Below are positions 50,940 through 63,424 of a stretch of 64,000 nucleotides of DNA, in pieces. The position numbers were made by a program, and so were the translations under genes. The first letter of the stretch is position 1, and each line of letters starts with the position of its first letter. The notes beneath the pieces are model-generated. The model searched no databases and was not told where the DNA came from. It saw only the letters and a list, made by a program, of their open reading frames with translations. Source of the DNA: Datnioides undecimradiatus (lineage: Eukaryota > Chordata > Actinopteri > Lobotiformes > Datnioididae); NCBI GenBank assembly GCA_008933995.1, contig WARS01000046.1, positions 10,616,526 to 10,680,525 on the forward strand, in the 5' to 3' direction.

Positions 50940-53900
50940 AGCCCTCCATGTAGTCACTAGATCCTGGGTTTCCTGTGCTCAAATACCAAAAGTACTGGTG
51001 TAACAGTCATATTGTGGATGATCATTCGTTCTGTTATTGGTTCTTTCAGAATATATTTTTCTAATATCGTGTCTTACTGATCTGTTGATCAGTAAATACA
51101 CCTATGGTTTCAGCTCTACTTCACTGCACACTATACCTACAGGAGGACACAGGTTTCCCACTACTTGTCTTATCCTCATCTTGCTTTCACTAGCCTCTGG
51201 CATTGTGCTAACGACTTGTGGACTTGACTCGGTAATGGCTTCTCTGAATGCATTCTCGCTTATTACATGAGCATTGCTGCTTTATGCGTTCCTCAGTATG
51301 TTTACGTGCAGCAGCATTGGCTCCCATTCAAAGTATTAGCAAAATATTCACATCAACCGATCCATAACATCACCGATTCAGGCTGTGACCTTAATTTAGA
51401 AGAATGGGAATGGTTTGAGGCATCCTAATGTCTGCACTCACAGATGTGCCTTTCTACTCATGCCTTTCATGGATCGCTTTGAAATGCCTGCCTTTGTGGT
51501 GCTAGCAGCATCAAAACATGTCAAGGCATTTCCTCTGAGGACTATTGAGTCCCCTTTCCCCCCCTATTTTCTTTTTATTGACACGTTGAACCAGCACAGT
51601 AAACACATTAGAAGCCATTTTGTTGTAACATTTTAACCCAGAAATTTAAACACCGCTCTTTCTCATTTTGCTCTCTTAACTCCAGTTCATGTGTTTCAGT
51701 GTCTTGGCACATCTCTTGAACCATAGAAAAACTAATTAAATATGTAGTTGACTCTGCATGAACTTTTTCATACAAACCCACTGCAGTGCAAATCCTGCCT
51801 TTGCTAGCATCCCTAAATGGACTGCTTTCCATGAGGCAAGACCGGGCATCCCAGAGGATATCTAAAGAGATCTAGACAACCCTTCCTGGACACTCACTTA
51901 TTCATGTGGGGATGTGGGAGGAAAGAGGGAAGGATACACGCCAGCCCAGTAAGCCGAAGGCCATATGGTCTAATGCGATGCAGGATGAGTGTGCTGAAAG
52001 GCTTGCAGGACAGATATCAGATAAGGTCAGGGAAAAAGGGATTTGCCATCCATTCCTGGGGATTTGATAAGTAGACCATAGCCGACATGTCCCCTGTAAC
52101 ACTGACACCTCGGGCTTAGTATGAGGATATCAAAGGTCCGATGGGCAGTGAAAATTAGTTGGGTTGACTCTGCATCGGGTGATGGCGTCTGGATTGATGA
52201 TTAGAAGATCTGAACTTGGAGCACACCGATGACTTCGGTGATGGGTCATTTAGAAGATTTGTTCTGAATTCAAATACTAAAGAGTTTGAAAAAAAAAAAA
52301 AAAAAAAAGCAGTTCCAGAAAATGAAATGCCATTCCTCGTAAATTACACAGGGTCAAGTGAGGACCAAGGCTGAGATGATGCTGAATTTCTTTCACTGTG
52401 TAAGCTGCACAGTCACATAAAGATGGGGAAAAAAACTGTGTGGATATTGAACAAGAAACTCAGAATAATATGATCAAAGGTCTAATGTCCTCACATTTTA
52501 AACCAAGTTTCATTTGGACTCCTTCCATCAACTTAACAGGCGCTCTGGCAGCTGTTTCTGAAGTCCTATAACCTCTGATGATAATTATAACCCCCATACC
52601 ATAGAGAGGGGATTTATTCAAATTAGTCATGTCATTATCCCCAAGATCACTCCACTAAATATTACTTACTGATGTCTGGTCGCTGACAAAATGTCCTACT
52701 CTGCTCCGCCTGACCGTGTCGCTGGAAACCCCGGGGAAAGTTAATCTGAATGTAAGCGTCAAAATATTGGCAAACATCACCAAAATTCATCATCTCTTGA
52801 GAAAGAGGCAACTCAAGGAAAAAGCAATGACACCATCATACTGATGTATAACTTCCACGTTCTTCACCACCGACCACATATCAAAGAGTGTTGGGACTGA
52901 GGAATAGCAGACATGGTACAGGACTTAAAGAAGTGCTGCAATGTCCTTGTGCATATGACTGGCACAGAGTACAGGACTAGATAACCGGGGTTACAGTATG
53001 AATATAGAATAATGAACATAGACAAAAGGAAGATGGATCACATTAATCTGAGCAGCAGAGCCCCCTCCCCAGCTCTTCTTTTTTTTTTTATACTGTGAAT
53101 GCTGCAGTTGTGTAGCTGACACCGCAGCCTTCCCATTTGATGAGCAATTAGCATACCCTCGCCTGAGTTTGTATCGTGATGATCCATTCATTTCCGTGGT
53201 GTAATTATGTGTATAAGGCTGCTCATTTGGAAAACATTGAACTCATCAATCTTTTTGCACCCGTTTTCTAATTCGGCCCATTGAGAGAACCCTGGGGGAC
53301 ACCAAAACCGCACTTAATTGTCCTCATTCCAGACAGCTTCTAATTACACCCAGTGCTTTAGATCTCGTTAGAAAAAGTTCAAGATCCTCCTCGCCGTTTT
53401 TTTTCTTATCTTTCTGTCTCTCTCTCTTTTTCTCTCGCTCACAGATCTGCTCTCAATGTGTAGGGAGAGAGCAACAGGGAGAGAGAGAAATTCCCTCGTC
53501 ACCTTGCCCTCTGGCAGCTGCGCCCTGGATAAACAAACACGCGTCGCTGCACATCAGTCAGCCGGTTTGGAGCTGGGGCTTGATTAAAAAGCTCCCTCCG
53601 CTGTATCTCCATGGCCTTGCTCCTGTGAGTGCCCAGATAAATAAATTAATGAATAGCTCTTGTTGAACTAGTGGAAGGATGGGGGTAGTTGTCTTAACAG
53701 CTACTGTATTGTGTTGAGTTCACGTGTTCGAGTGGCGAGCAGAGCGCATTGAACAGCAATGTAAATCAGTGTAGTCTGTATTAGCGCTTAAGGAGATGAT
53801 TACTTGCAAGAGGCTTCCTATCCTCTGCTTCTCTCATCTCCAGATTCAGCAAGGGGGGCAATCCCCCCTGAAAAATGCCCACATGTCCTGGTTAGGGAAT

Positions 53901-54370
53901 ACTGATGTGAGAAACTGACATGGAGGAGGAGTTAGATCCTGTTGCTCATTAAACCAAAACCTGAAGATACAACAGAATATTTTATTTGCATGGAGGACAT
54001 GAGAGAGTAGCACTGGTACATGCTCAAGCTGGCCCCAGTCAGGCCACAAAAGGCCCAAGGATGAGACTTATTCCTCTGCTGAGAGGTAGCAAAAGGCTCT
54101 CTGTAAGGCATACTGCTCAGCCTTGGTTCTCTGAGAACACAAAGGACGGTTGTCTGTGTTGCACATCTAATGCAGTCCAGCACCTATACACTGGCACTAT
54201 GTCAAATATATAAAGACGCTTCAGCAGTGGAAGTAAGTATTTAATAAGGCAACGTTTTTCATTGACCATATTTCTAATCCATCTATTCACTTCAGACCAG
54301 GAGTAATAACGATTTTTAGACTGGAATGTTTTGTGCAACAGAGTGGACTGACAGAAAAAAACTATGAAGA
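50940..54370. other. Gene-free stretch with an ATTA-rich part
   Basis: A poly(A) tract lies at 52290-52309 and a CT-rich run near 53411-53440. From 53145 to 53346 five ATTA/AATT cores lie in about 200 bases of unique-looking DNA. No gene was seen. Confidence 0.45.
52290..52309. repeat. Poly(A) tract
   Basis: Twenty A residues. Confidence 0.95.
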
Positions 54371-54374
54371 GGCT

Positions 54375-54850
54375 CACTAGAATTGATTTAATACTTGCAT
54401 AGTTGTTTTTCAATGATAAAACTAAGCTCTCACAGTGTTCAGGTAGGATTTTGTCATATTCTTCCACACTGACAGTCTTTTGGGGGGGGCTCCTTGAACT
54501 TTGCTCTTCAGTTCCTTCAGGAGTTGTTGGGTTTAAGTCTGCTCATTGACTGTGTCCGTCAAACACCTTTATTTTCACCCTCTGGAAGCAACAGAAAGTC
54601 GTTTTTGGAGTGTGTTTTGAATCGTTGTCCTGCTAGAGGGTCTGTCTATGGATAGCAACACTCTCCTCAAGACCCGTTGAATTTTTGCGGAAAAGTTTGA
54701 TATTTGTCTCCTGAGCCCACAGTAATCTTCAGGTTTCTCTATTTGTGTTCAAATGAACTTCAGTTTTCTTTCTTTTCTTCAGTAACAAAGTCTTCTGTGA
54801 TCATTTGCGGTCATGGACACCATGGCAGTGGAGTGCATTGCCTGTTGTTT
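54375..54850 (-). pseudogene. Tc1/mariner transposase relic
   Basis: On the minus strand, 54632-54603 reads QDNDSKHTPK, the block around the second catalytic Asp of Tc1-type DDE transposases (usual form QDNDPKHTSK). It continues KIKVFDGHSQ, a stop, then ADLNP, matching the WPSQSPDLNPIE region. After a frame change, 54490-54380 reads VEEYDKILPEHCESLVLSLK, matching the C-terminal end (a VEEW...CxxLVxSM-type pattern). Frameshifts and stops break it throughout; the third catalytic Glu region (NPIENLW) is degraded. The N-terminal DNA-binding domain is not recognisable, though 54850-54670 may be its decayed remainder. Terminal inverted repeats were not found. Confidence 0.7.
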
Positions 54851-56128
54851 TCTCTGTGACAACTACGAATGTACCTTTATGCTAAAGTATACTACATATA
54901 CATAGCTACTACAGAGTCCCATGTTCACGTTAAATCAGTCATACTAGATTTTGGTGTTTCAGAGTGTATCTGAGTGAGAGTAAGAGAGAGAGGGAGAGAA
55001 TGAGTAAGACTGCCCTGTCACTCTGCAGCTGGTTCAAATCCCTCTGAGTCAGAACAGTCATTTGCCAAAACTGGTTGAAAGTATAGTTACACTTTTTAAA
55101 ACCCGATGCTGGCAAAGCTTGCTGCAGTATTTGTAATGCAAAGCCGAGCAGGGCAACATGTTTAACCCGAGAGACACCTGGTCATACACAGAACATATCT
55201 AGAAGAGTGTCCCAGGTTGGGGTCGGTTGATGATGGCAGCATGTTTCTTCCACTGGTGAATAATAGGTGCCATTGAACATTGGTCAGCAATATTGTTGTG
55301 AAGGTATTGAGAAATCTGTTTACGATGACCTTTCTAACATGATAACTTAGTAAAAATGATCTGTTTATTTGCATTCAAAGTTTGGTAACAGTTTTTCGAA
55401 CAGTTGAAGCGCTAACCTACTTTACATGCACTAACCCAACTGGGAGACTCAGTGGAATAAGCTAATTTAGTTCTTTTCCCAAGTGCATTATATACTTTTT
55501 TTCCTGTGTCACTGCACTTTATTTCACATAAGTTTTTAAACAGATTGGGAAGTTCTTTTTTAATCTGCATACTTTTATTATGTCAATACCTTTGTCTGAT
55601 CTAAATTTGATATGACAAGCTGCATGGAAACATATTTATTTTTAAAAAATTGTGAAATGTTGAATTTCCTCCACTGCAGCTGGCTTAGAAAGACCAACAG
55701 AGACAACATATTTGTGCTTTTTGTGCATATTTCAACTTTTTTGTGTCTGTGAGCTTCATCTGCTGTTGCTAGTGTTTACATTAGCACATTGCCTCTGTCA
55801 TCGAGCTCAGGAGCTGAAGAGCTCAGAGTCGCTGCTATGGCAACACTGCAGAGCTCTGATAGGCCGAAGAGGCAGTGTTGAGCGCCTGCATTTTAAGGTG
55901 GAACTGGACCAAATGAGAGTTCATGCCTGGGATTGAGAATTTTACTCTCCAAGCCTCTTCATGTTTTATGTTGTGAAATGTATTTTATGCCCTACATACA
56001 ATATGTGTGTAGCTGTGCAGTTTGATTAACATATTTATACTTTCCTGCTGATTGTCTGGTTGGTACTTGCAATAACCTGTAAAGCCAAAAATGTATGTTG
56101 GATTTGATCCGGGAGATAAAATTAAGTG

Positions 56129-56153
56129 CACACACACACTTTTTTTTTTTTTT
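56129..56153. repeat. (CA)n followed by T14
   Basis: An 11-base CA run joined to 14 T residues. Confidence 0.9.
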
Positions 56154-56189
56154 GCTCTCTCCTGTAGTGAACCACTCACACACATGTAA

Positions 56190-56210
56190 ACACACACACA
56201 CACACACACA
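56190..56210. repeat. (CA)n microsatellite
   Basis: Ten CA units. Shorter CA and TG runs follow at 56341-56352 and 56384-56402 in opposite orientation. Confidence 0.95.
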
Positions 56211-57270
56211 GACAGACCCCTGTAGTCTGCTAAACATCAAGGTCAAGCCCGATCTGTGTGTACGTGAGCCAGATCACACAGCTGGACCACTGTGAAGCTA
56301 ATGACCTTGTGCAGCTCCCTTTTCCCTGAAACACTACATGCACACACACACGCAACCGCACAATTCCACATTCTTACATACAGCTGTGTGTGTGTGTATA
56401 CACAGTGAGAAATAGTCGCAAACACACACCAGATGTGTTATTCAGAAAGTTACGTACTGCAAAAAGTAATGGTCTCTTTAATTGAATGGTATTTTTGACC
56501 CAGCACTGACTCAGCATTTGGTCACCATCATCATGAAAGCCACGATCCTGCCATCAGTTACCTATTTGAAACTTCAAATATAGGGGTCACATTTGTAGGA
56601 CGAATGCACTTCTGTTTGGGCTTTGTAATATATGCAATGAGTCAACAAGAGCATAAACCAGCTGTGTGCACACAAACGCTTTGAAGTAGCGTGGTGGTGG
56701 TGGTGGGGGGGTGTGAAATGTGGTGTGACAGCCTAAAGCCTCAGCTGAACTGAATGTGAACTGTAGGCTCACAACATTACAGTATATTGTCTATTGCCTC
56801 CATATTTATCCTCTATCAGTAGTTTTATTTTGAACAGGCTGTTGTTTGTCATGCTGAGCATGTTGTGGTACGCTGCGTAAACTCTCCTGGTGTGTGCTGA
56901 GCAGACAGTGGCCACACGCGGCAGCGGCAACTGAAGTGAGATGTGGAAGTAGTTTGGGAGAAAATGACCAGCTGAGGAGTGCTCAGCGCGGTGGGATAAA
57001 TGTCTGACCAAGGAGAGTCTCCACAGAGCAGACTAAGCAGTAGGGTGTGCCCAAGGGACAAGTCGCTTCATCACGGTATTGATTTGTACCAGTGCTTAAC
57101 TGACTAGATCGTAGCATGGGGTTTCATGATTGATTATTGATATCAAGAGGGTGTCATCAACCCAAAGCATTAATGAACCCTCTGCTTCTGGCAGCGACTC
57201 TCTCCACACAACTCCCATTTGAATTGGAAACAAGGAGAGAGCAAGGGCTGTCTGCATGGTAGAGTGAATT

Positions 57271-57318
57271 TGTGTGTGTGTGTGTGTGTGCGTGCGCGTG
57301 CGTGCACGTGTGTGTGTG
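57271..57318. repeat. (TG)n with CG/CA, 48-bp alternating purine-pyrimidine tract
   Basis: Twenty bases of TG, then CGTGCGCGTGCGTGCACGTG, then TG units. Pyrimidine and purine alternate without a break for 48 bases. Confidence 0.95.
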
Positions 57319-57631
57319 GGAGGAGCAGCGAGAGGAGCACCTGAATCCTAATCACGTTTGTTGTTGCATTCGAATGCACACAAGCTGATTTCATAGAATA
57401 TTTAACAACAAAACAACTGGCTGTAAAGAATAACTTTTCTGCAGAGGGGGGCAAAAACTACTTTGCCACGCGTTCTCTTATCTTGTCTCTTCTCTGTGAT
57501 CTCAGAACAAGTGAGTAAATAACATTGGAAGGATGATCTTTCCTCAGGCTCAACATAATAACCTCATTCGTGTTTGGGCCATCAATTTACTCTTGCCAGC
57601 TGTGAAAGCGTTCATAAGCAGAAAGTGTGGT

Positions 57632-57675
57632 TGTGTGTGTGTGTGTGTGTGTGGGTGTGTGTGTGTATGCGCACG
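57632..57675. repeat. (TG)n microsatellite with GCGCACG end
   Basis: TG repeat with one GG interruption, ending TATGCGCACG. Confidence 0.9.
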
Positions 57676-58145
57676 TCCAGAGAGATTAGCTAGTCATCTC
57701 ACACTTTGTGATTCTCAATCCTCAACATAATTTTCTTAATTTGCGTTATTATCAAGGAACAGTCACCTGTGAATTTCACAATGTAACACCACAGGATAAT
57801 CCTGTTTCACTCAGTATACAAAATTCAGGCAGAAAATACATTTGAGAAATGGAGCCAGATACAGTATGTGTTGGACTGCAAATGATTTCTTAAACCTCTT
57901 TAATTGTGGTTCAGGCTGAATAAATCAAATTAAACATTTTTGTTTGATTTGCATTTCCCTCTCCTTGTTCTAGAATTAATTATACACAGTAATGGGAAAG
58001 AAGTTTATAGTTTACAGTGGTGGTCTATGATTTTGGGTGCACGAGTTTACAATGGAGCAAGGTAATTACACACTGCCCATTTATTTACTTTACCACAGTG
58101 CAGAGACCACTGAAAAGTATATTCTTTATCTTTTGTGGTTTGAAG

Positions 58146-58319
58146 CAGTGTTTCTCAATCCTGGTCCTTGTGAAACCCTGTCCTGCATGGTCTTAGGTGT
58201 TTCCCTGCTCAAACATGCATGATCCACGTGATTGTTGTAACCCTGCAGAAGCCTGATAACAACACCATTTGTTTGATGCGGCTGTTGTAGAGCAGGTAAA
58301 CCTGATTGTGAGACACCTG
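58146..58319. mobile_element. Short non-autonomous element with imperfect terminal inverted repeats
   Basis: The left end CAGTGTTTCTCAATC (58146-58160) and the right end GATTGTGAGACACCTG (58304-58319) are imperfect reverse complements. Inside are CCTGGTCCTTG, TTTCCCTGCTCAAACATGC and GCAGAAGCCTGATAACAAC. This matches the fish element whose copies start CAGTGTTTCTCAATCCTGG and end in its complement. It is about 174 bases, carries no gene and has no clear target duplication. Transposase class not assigned. Confidence 0.7.
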
Positions 58320-58662
58320 TGTAACGGGATAGCTGAGATTTTTTGAAGTGCGCTTGTATGAGGTAGGTACGAGGTACCCAATAGTCATTGTCTTTCCTAT
58401 TGTCCATATATGCCACACGGGGAACAGGTGTGGGGATGGTCTCAAATGCGGACAGTGCACATGGAGCAGAGACCAAACACCAGAGTACTATGCTGTGTAG
58501 AAAACATCATTCTTTTCCTAAAGTGTGTATTAGGTACCACCTGGTACAAAGCTATAATAGATAAGCAAACAGTAGTCATTAGTGGAGATGTGAGAGTATA
58601 GCTGTTGGAAAAATTGAAGTGGTGAACTTGAAGTTGAAGTAATGGTGTTTGTGCCAAAAAAC

Positions 58663-58692
58663 GGTGTTAAACAGTGTTAAACAGTGTTTAAA
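58663..58692. repeat. Tandem repeat, 10-bp unit GTGTTAAACA
   Basis: Three consecutive copies, the last with one extra T (GTGTTTAAAC). Confidence 0.85.
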
Positions 58693-59274
58693 CTTGACGC
58701 TGGCAGTGCAGGAGCTATTAAAGGCGATAATCAGTTGATATTTATATTGAGCCACAAGTAAACCCATTGATGTCATGTAGCACAATCATGTTTTAGTGTC
58801 TATTACTTTTTTTCTTTTTAAATTCTGAAATTACATGTTTGTTTCGTTTTCCACACAAAACCAGCAGGCTTGCTTCAATGAGCGCAACAGTAAGTGATTG
58901 GATGATTGCCAGGCATAATACGTGACAGTAAAAATATCATGAAAAACATACATTATTCATAAAATTCAGCAACTAAAACACTGATTGCTTTGATCTTGCT
59001 CTGCATTCAAGGATTAATCGAAGGGCAAGTAAAAAGGTGTATTTGGCTTTGGTTTTAGTATCATGGCTCTATTGTGGTTTATGGAAATATTTTGCATAAG
59101 CAGAGTTGTTGGTAACACCGATTATTAATTCACACCTAGATGACAATTCGTGTTTACATTTCCCCAGGTCATTAAGTAGTAATGTGAGGCCACACGTCAC
59201 TCGCATTTTTGAGATGTTTTCAACGCTTGTTCGCTAACTAAACCGTTATTGATTTAAATTAGCAGAGAGGTATA

Positions 59275-59640
59275 CAGGTACTACTCGGAAAATTAGAATA
59301 TCGTGTAAAAGTTGTTTTATTCAGGCAATCCAACATAAAAGGTGAAACCAATACATTTTATAGACTCAGTACATGCAAAGTGAGATATCTCAAGCATTTT
59401 TTGTTGTAATTTTGCTGATTATGATTATGATTTCAAGCAATATTCTAATTTTCTGAGTTTTTGAATTTGAGGTTTTCTGAAGCTGCAAGTCCTAATCAGC
59501 AAAATCAAAACAAATAAAAGCTTGAAATATATTGATTCGCATACTATTTGTCTATATAATATGTACATTTCACCTTTAAAGTTGAGTTACAGAAATGCAT
59601 GCACTTTTTCAGGATATTCTAATTTTCTGAGTAGTACCTG
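59275..59640. mobile_element. Complete mariner-type MITE with TA target duplication
   Basis: The left end CAGGTACTACTCGGAAAATT and the right end AATTTTCTGAGTAGTACCTG are reverse complements apart from one base. The pairing continues less perfectly for 73 bases in each arm (59275-59347 and 59568-59640), both arms finishing with AAAGGTGAAA on the inward side. The element is flanked by TA on both sides (59273-59274 and 59641-59642), the duplication made by Tc1/mariner transposases. Extra inverted copies of the end word lie inside (TATTCTAATTTTCTGAG near 59440-59456). It has no open transposase frame, so it is non-autonomous. I know related ATTAGAATAT-ended elements from fish genomes. Confidence 0.85.
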
Positions 59641-60449
59641 TAAGTGTCTGTTGTTGAGCCAAGCGTATGCCTTTAGTCGCTGTGCAACTCTATTTATGCT
59701 AAAAGAATATCAATGGTGTGCAATCGATTCTCTCAAGGACAGCACAGTCACATACAAACCCACTGGTACTGGAGTATACACAAGCCACAATAATAGTTTC
59801 TTTCTCTCTGACATACATTAATATGCTGTTGTCATAAAAATTAGATTATTGTAGCATTTTTTTCATTCGATACACAATCACCATAGTAATGTAACAGTGA
59901 TTAAATAAAGAATTCTGTATCCCTGTGCTGACAGTTTCCCTATTAATAAAATGTCAAAATCAGGTTATCTAATGCATATTAAAAGTCGGGAGGCTGCATC
60001 CTGGCTCACTGGCTCAAAGCTCATCTCAGGTGGTAATTTGCGGCCTATTTTCCATATAAAAGAGACAGATTCCAGTTAATTCATCCAGCTGGAAAACCAG
60101 GAGTGTCTAGCTCTCTCATGTAGTAATTTGCCACTGTACCCTGCTATCTACCTGTACTAGTTTTCAGTTTGTGCTCGGGCTTGGACTCTGTCGAACATCT
60201 CCATTTCAGCCTTAACCTCCCAGCATCCACACAAACGCACGCACGCAAGCACTCACACTCACTTATTCTCATGTAGCCACTTCCCGAGGGACAGGAAGCG
60301 CTGCCAGAGAAAGTGGTGTATGTTTATGTGTGTGCTTTCTGTCTGTGCTGTTGAACACGTAAGACTGCACCCTTTTACGTCTCCGGGGATTGAATCAGGC
60401 ATCATTCACAACACACTGAACCTCAACCTGCCTGCTCTTTTCACCCACC

Positions 60450-60471
60450 CACACACACACACACACACACA
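60450..60471. repeat. (CA)n microsatellite
   Basis: About 11 CA units following CCCACCC. Confidence 0.95.
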
Positions 60472-62803
60472 GGCGCAAAGTTTGCAGTTTTATAAACGGA
60501 AAAAAGAGTCTGATGGAGTTTGAGTCTGTGGGAATATAAACTCGTGGGTCTGCGCTTCGTGACTCAGAGGTGGTGATGGGCAAAATTACAATGGCAGAAA
60601 ATTTTATAGGATTAGAATATTAGATAGACGAAGCATTAAATTAATGCTAGTGGACTGAAATGTTGGAGGGAGGTGGGGGAAAGTGCAGGGATGTTTTACC
60701 TTTTTCATATTTTTATTCAATCTCCATTACTGGAAATAAAACAAGAAATATATGACGGTGGAATTATATTACCAGACAAATTTTTTTTACCCCTAGCTTT
60801 CAATTGTTTCAATGCCAGGGAGACTGTTACTCTGTGTGCAAAGCCAGATGGGATACAAATATGTCTTTCCATTACACACACATCCCCACTGCAGAAAATA
60901 TAAATAAACATCTCTGTGTGACCAGCCCAGTATTTCAACATTCACAGCAGTGGTTGGTTGGGATTGCACTGTAAATTGTCCAGGTGCATGAGAAAGCTCA
61001 AGCCCCCAGCATCATCTGTTCAAATCCACCTCATGACCGTTACATCTTATCCCATCTGTCTTTTGCTGTCTCTCTGCGCTTAACAGCATGTAATGAGACC
61101 AAAATTAGCGATGGGGAAAAACAAAAGCTTTGAAAAAGATGTAGTGTGGAGTCGTGCGTCGTGCAGGGACAGTCGGGTTAAAACCCAGTGTGAGTCTCTC
61201 AGAGCTCTGTGGGTGCCCCTCTGTACTAGATAGTGCTCTTTGACCCGCCTGTGGAGGGGTGCATTTAAAACAAAAGCCGGGTGTGCTCACCATTATATTT
61301 ATTATAAAGGTGTTTACAGCGCATGCATGTGCTTTTATGGTTGCAAACAAGCTAATTAGAAGAGCCGTAAAACTTAAATGTACTCATCAGTTGTATTTTT
61401 GTGTAGGAAAACCATGTAATAAGCGACTTTAACGTAATTGCTTTTGGGTTGGTTCTGGTTCACAGTGAGACCTTCATGTTGGGGCTGCTGTCAGTGATGG
61501 AACATTAGTTTTAGGTTACACTGTGTGCAGGTATTCACTCAGAGTCAGGCAGCACGTTTACACAGAGATGAAGAACAGGAGTATATTATATTGTGAATTA
61601 TAGAATGTGTTTTGTCATTATTAGTAGCAGTTCACACCTGCACATACGAAATCTTGACAAGGCTGTTGAAGACTTCATGTCATTACAGGTGAGAAATGAC
61701 TTGCAGGTGATAATGATCAATAAATTAAGAATGCCTGTGATTAGTGATGTTATCTTTTACCACATTAAAATGATTCAATGAAGTAATCAGACAGCCAGTA
61801 AATAATACGTCTGCATTACATAAAAATGGCGTCTTAGATCAAGAATCACTCATGAATAAAATCACTCACGACAAAATTATTACACATTCAAGCATTTTCA
61901 TATTAATGTTAATGACAGTTTCCCTTTATTAATAACCATAATGCACAGGTTCATCTATTAAAACACATAAACATCAGTATAACTCAGACCAGTTAGACAT
62001 ACTGAATAAAGAAAACAATAGACAACCTAAAGGTGCGGCTCATTTTGAATTCTCATTTATCTTGGCAGGAAGATTTCACAGGTAATGGCGTTTTATATTG
62101 TAAGAAGGGTTGCAGTGCCAAAGGGAAACAAAAGAAACAGCAAACAGTCGATAACAAAAGTGAGAAATCAAGATGTCAAGGTATTTCTTGAAAGTGTGCT
62201 CAAACAAAAATCCTCTGTCACTGCTGCTAAACTTCAGATGCATCACTGAGACCACTAATGAGTGCTCTGTCTCACTGTACAGAAAAAGTTTGGACAAATC
62301 AAGGATGGAGATGATCTAGTGCTGATGTTTGTTAAGCAATCAAAGACTGTTCAGTGGAAGAAGCCATTTTAAAAGTTTGGTCTGCAAGAAATCCTTTTAA
62401 TTACTTACAGAAATCAGCATCCTGTCATTTCCTGTCCCTGGTCCTAAGACATATGAAGTCAAAAACTAAGAATACTTGAATTGAAAACTGTGACCATTTA
62501 AGGAAATGTGAAGCGAGTGGCACAGCTAAGGCCAGTCCATAGAGCAAGCTATTGATATTCATGTGAGGGTCCAGCAAACTAATGCTTCTCATTTGTACCT
62601 AGGGCACATCATAAGTGGCAGTCTTTACCCTGACGATCTGGCTCTTTGACTTCAAAGGGTGGCGTGAAGAAAGATCCTATTATTCTGCTGCAGCAGAAAT
62701 CATTAGACCCCAAATCTCTGATGTGGCTGTTGAGGAAAGTAAGTGGTGAATTAATACTTAGCCACTGTACTACTGTGTGTCTGGCTCAGATATCTACAGT
62801 ACC

Positions 62804-62827
62804 CTCTCTCTCTCTCTCTCTGTGTGT
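62804..62827. repeat. (CT)n-(TG)n compound microsatellite
   Basis: Seventeen bases of CT repeat passing directly into TG units. Confidence 0.95.
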
Positions 62828-62884
62828 CTTGGTTCCACAAGAGTTAGCTTACGCAAGCTAATGCTTAAAAATTTTTTTAAAAAG

Positions 62885-62908
62885 TATCTATCTATCTATC
62901 TATCTATA
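62885..62908. repeat. (TATC)n microsatellite
   Basis: Nearly six TATC units. Such tails often end fish LINE and SINE copies, but no body was recognised upstream. Confidence 0.95.
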
Positions 62909-63334
62909 TGTGCCACTCAAGTCTGAGGTGCATTTTATACAAACTGCTTCCACATGTTTTTCTTTTAGTTTTCAGAAAGGCATTTGTTTTTCTCCAGAAT
63001 GAGTATGGGCTCAGAATGAGCTTGTTTGTCAGGAAACTGACCTTGACCAAGACACTCAATCCCTACCTGTTAGGTCTCCATGTTGGGGGGGTTAGGAAAA
63101 CACAATCTTATTTAAGACCAAAAGCCTGAAGTTTTCTCACCATTGTCGTCCACTCCAATGGCAAGGTTGCTTGCAAATGCATAATTTCTGTCGCTGAGAC
63201 AGTCGGAAGCCTTGGTTTTCAGTTTTGGTTGGTGTTTTGAAAAGACAATTGGCCACAGGTGCAAACCGACAAGTGAATCAGGATATAAAAGAACACTTAT
63301 GTAAAAGGCTACATTCACATGCACTCAAACAGCC

Positions 63335-63420
63335 AATCAGATTTGCAGTTCACTGTCTTGATGGGGGAGATTGGGATTGAACCGCTGACCCTGTTATCAG
63401 TGGTTGGCCTTTAGACCCAA
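63335..63420 (-). repeat. Fragment of the CCTTGAGCAAGACACT teleost repeat, antisense
   Basis: The plus strand shows TTGCAGTTCACTGTCTTGAT, then GGGATTGAACCGCTGACCCT, then TATCAGTGGTTGG. Reversed, this is GCGGTTCAATCCC followed by a CAAGACAnTGAAC-type phrase. The GGTTCAATCCC word resembles a tRNA-type B box, so the family may be tRNA-derived. It is diverged and short. Confidence 0.45.
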
Positions 63421-63424
63421 AACC

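Larger units (their letters stand above)
54855..58140. other. Gene-free stretch rich in microsatellites
   Basis: It holds several CA/TG tracts listed separately, a GTGG-type run near 56692-56711, and a weak tRNA B-box word at 55031-55041. No gene was recognised. Confidence 0.45.
59650..63330. other. Gene-free stretch, nothing definite
   Basis: Microsatellites at 60450-60471, 62804-62827 and 62885-62908 only. No gene was recognised. Confidence 0.45.

Noticed and set aside
55031..55041. tRNA B-box word GGTTCAAATCC
   Set aside because: No A box at the right distance and no cloverleaf; not a tRNA gene or recognisable SINE.
61010..61030. Second B-box-like GTTCAAATCC
   Set aside because: No A box or repeat body nearby.
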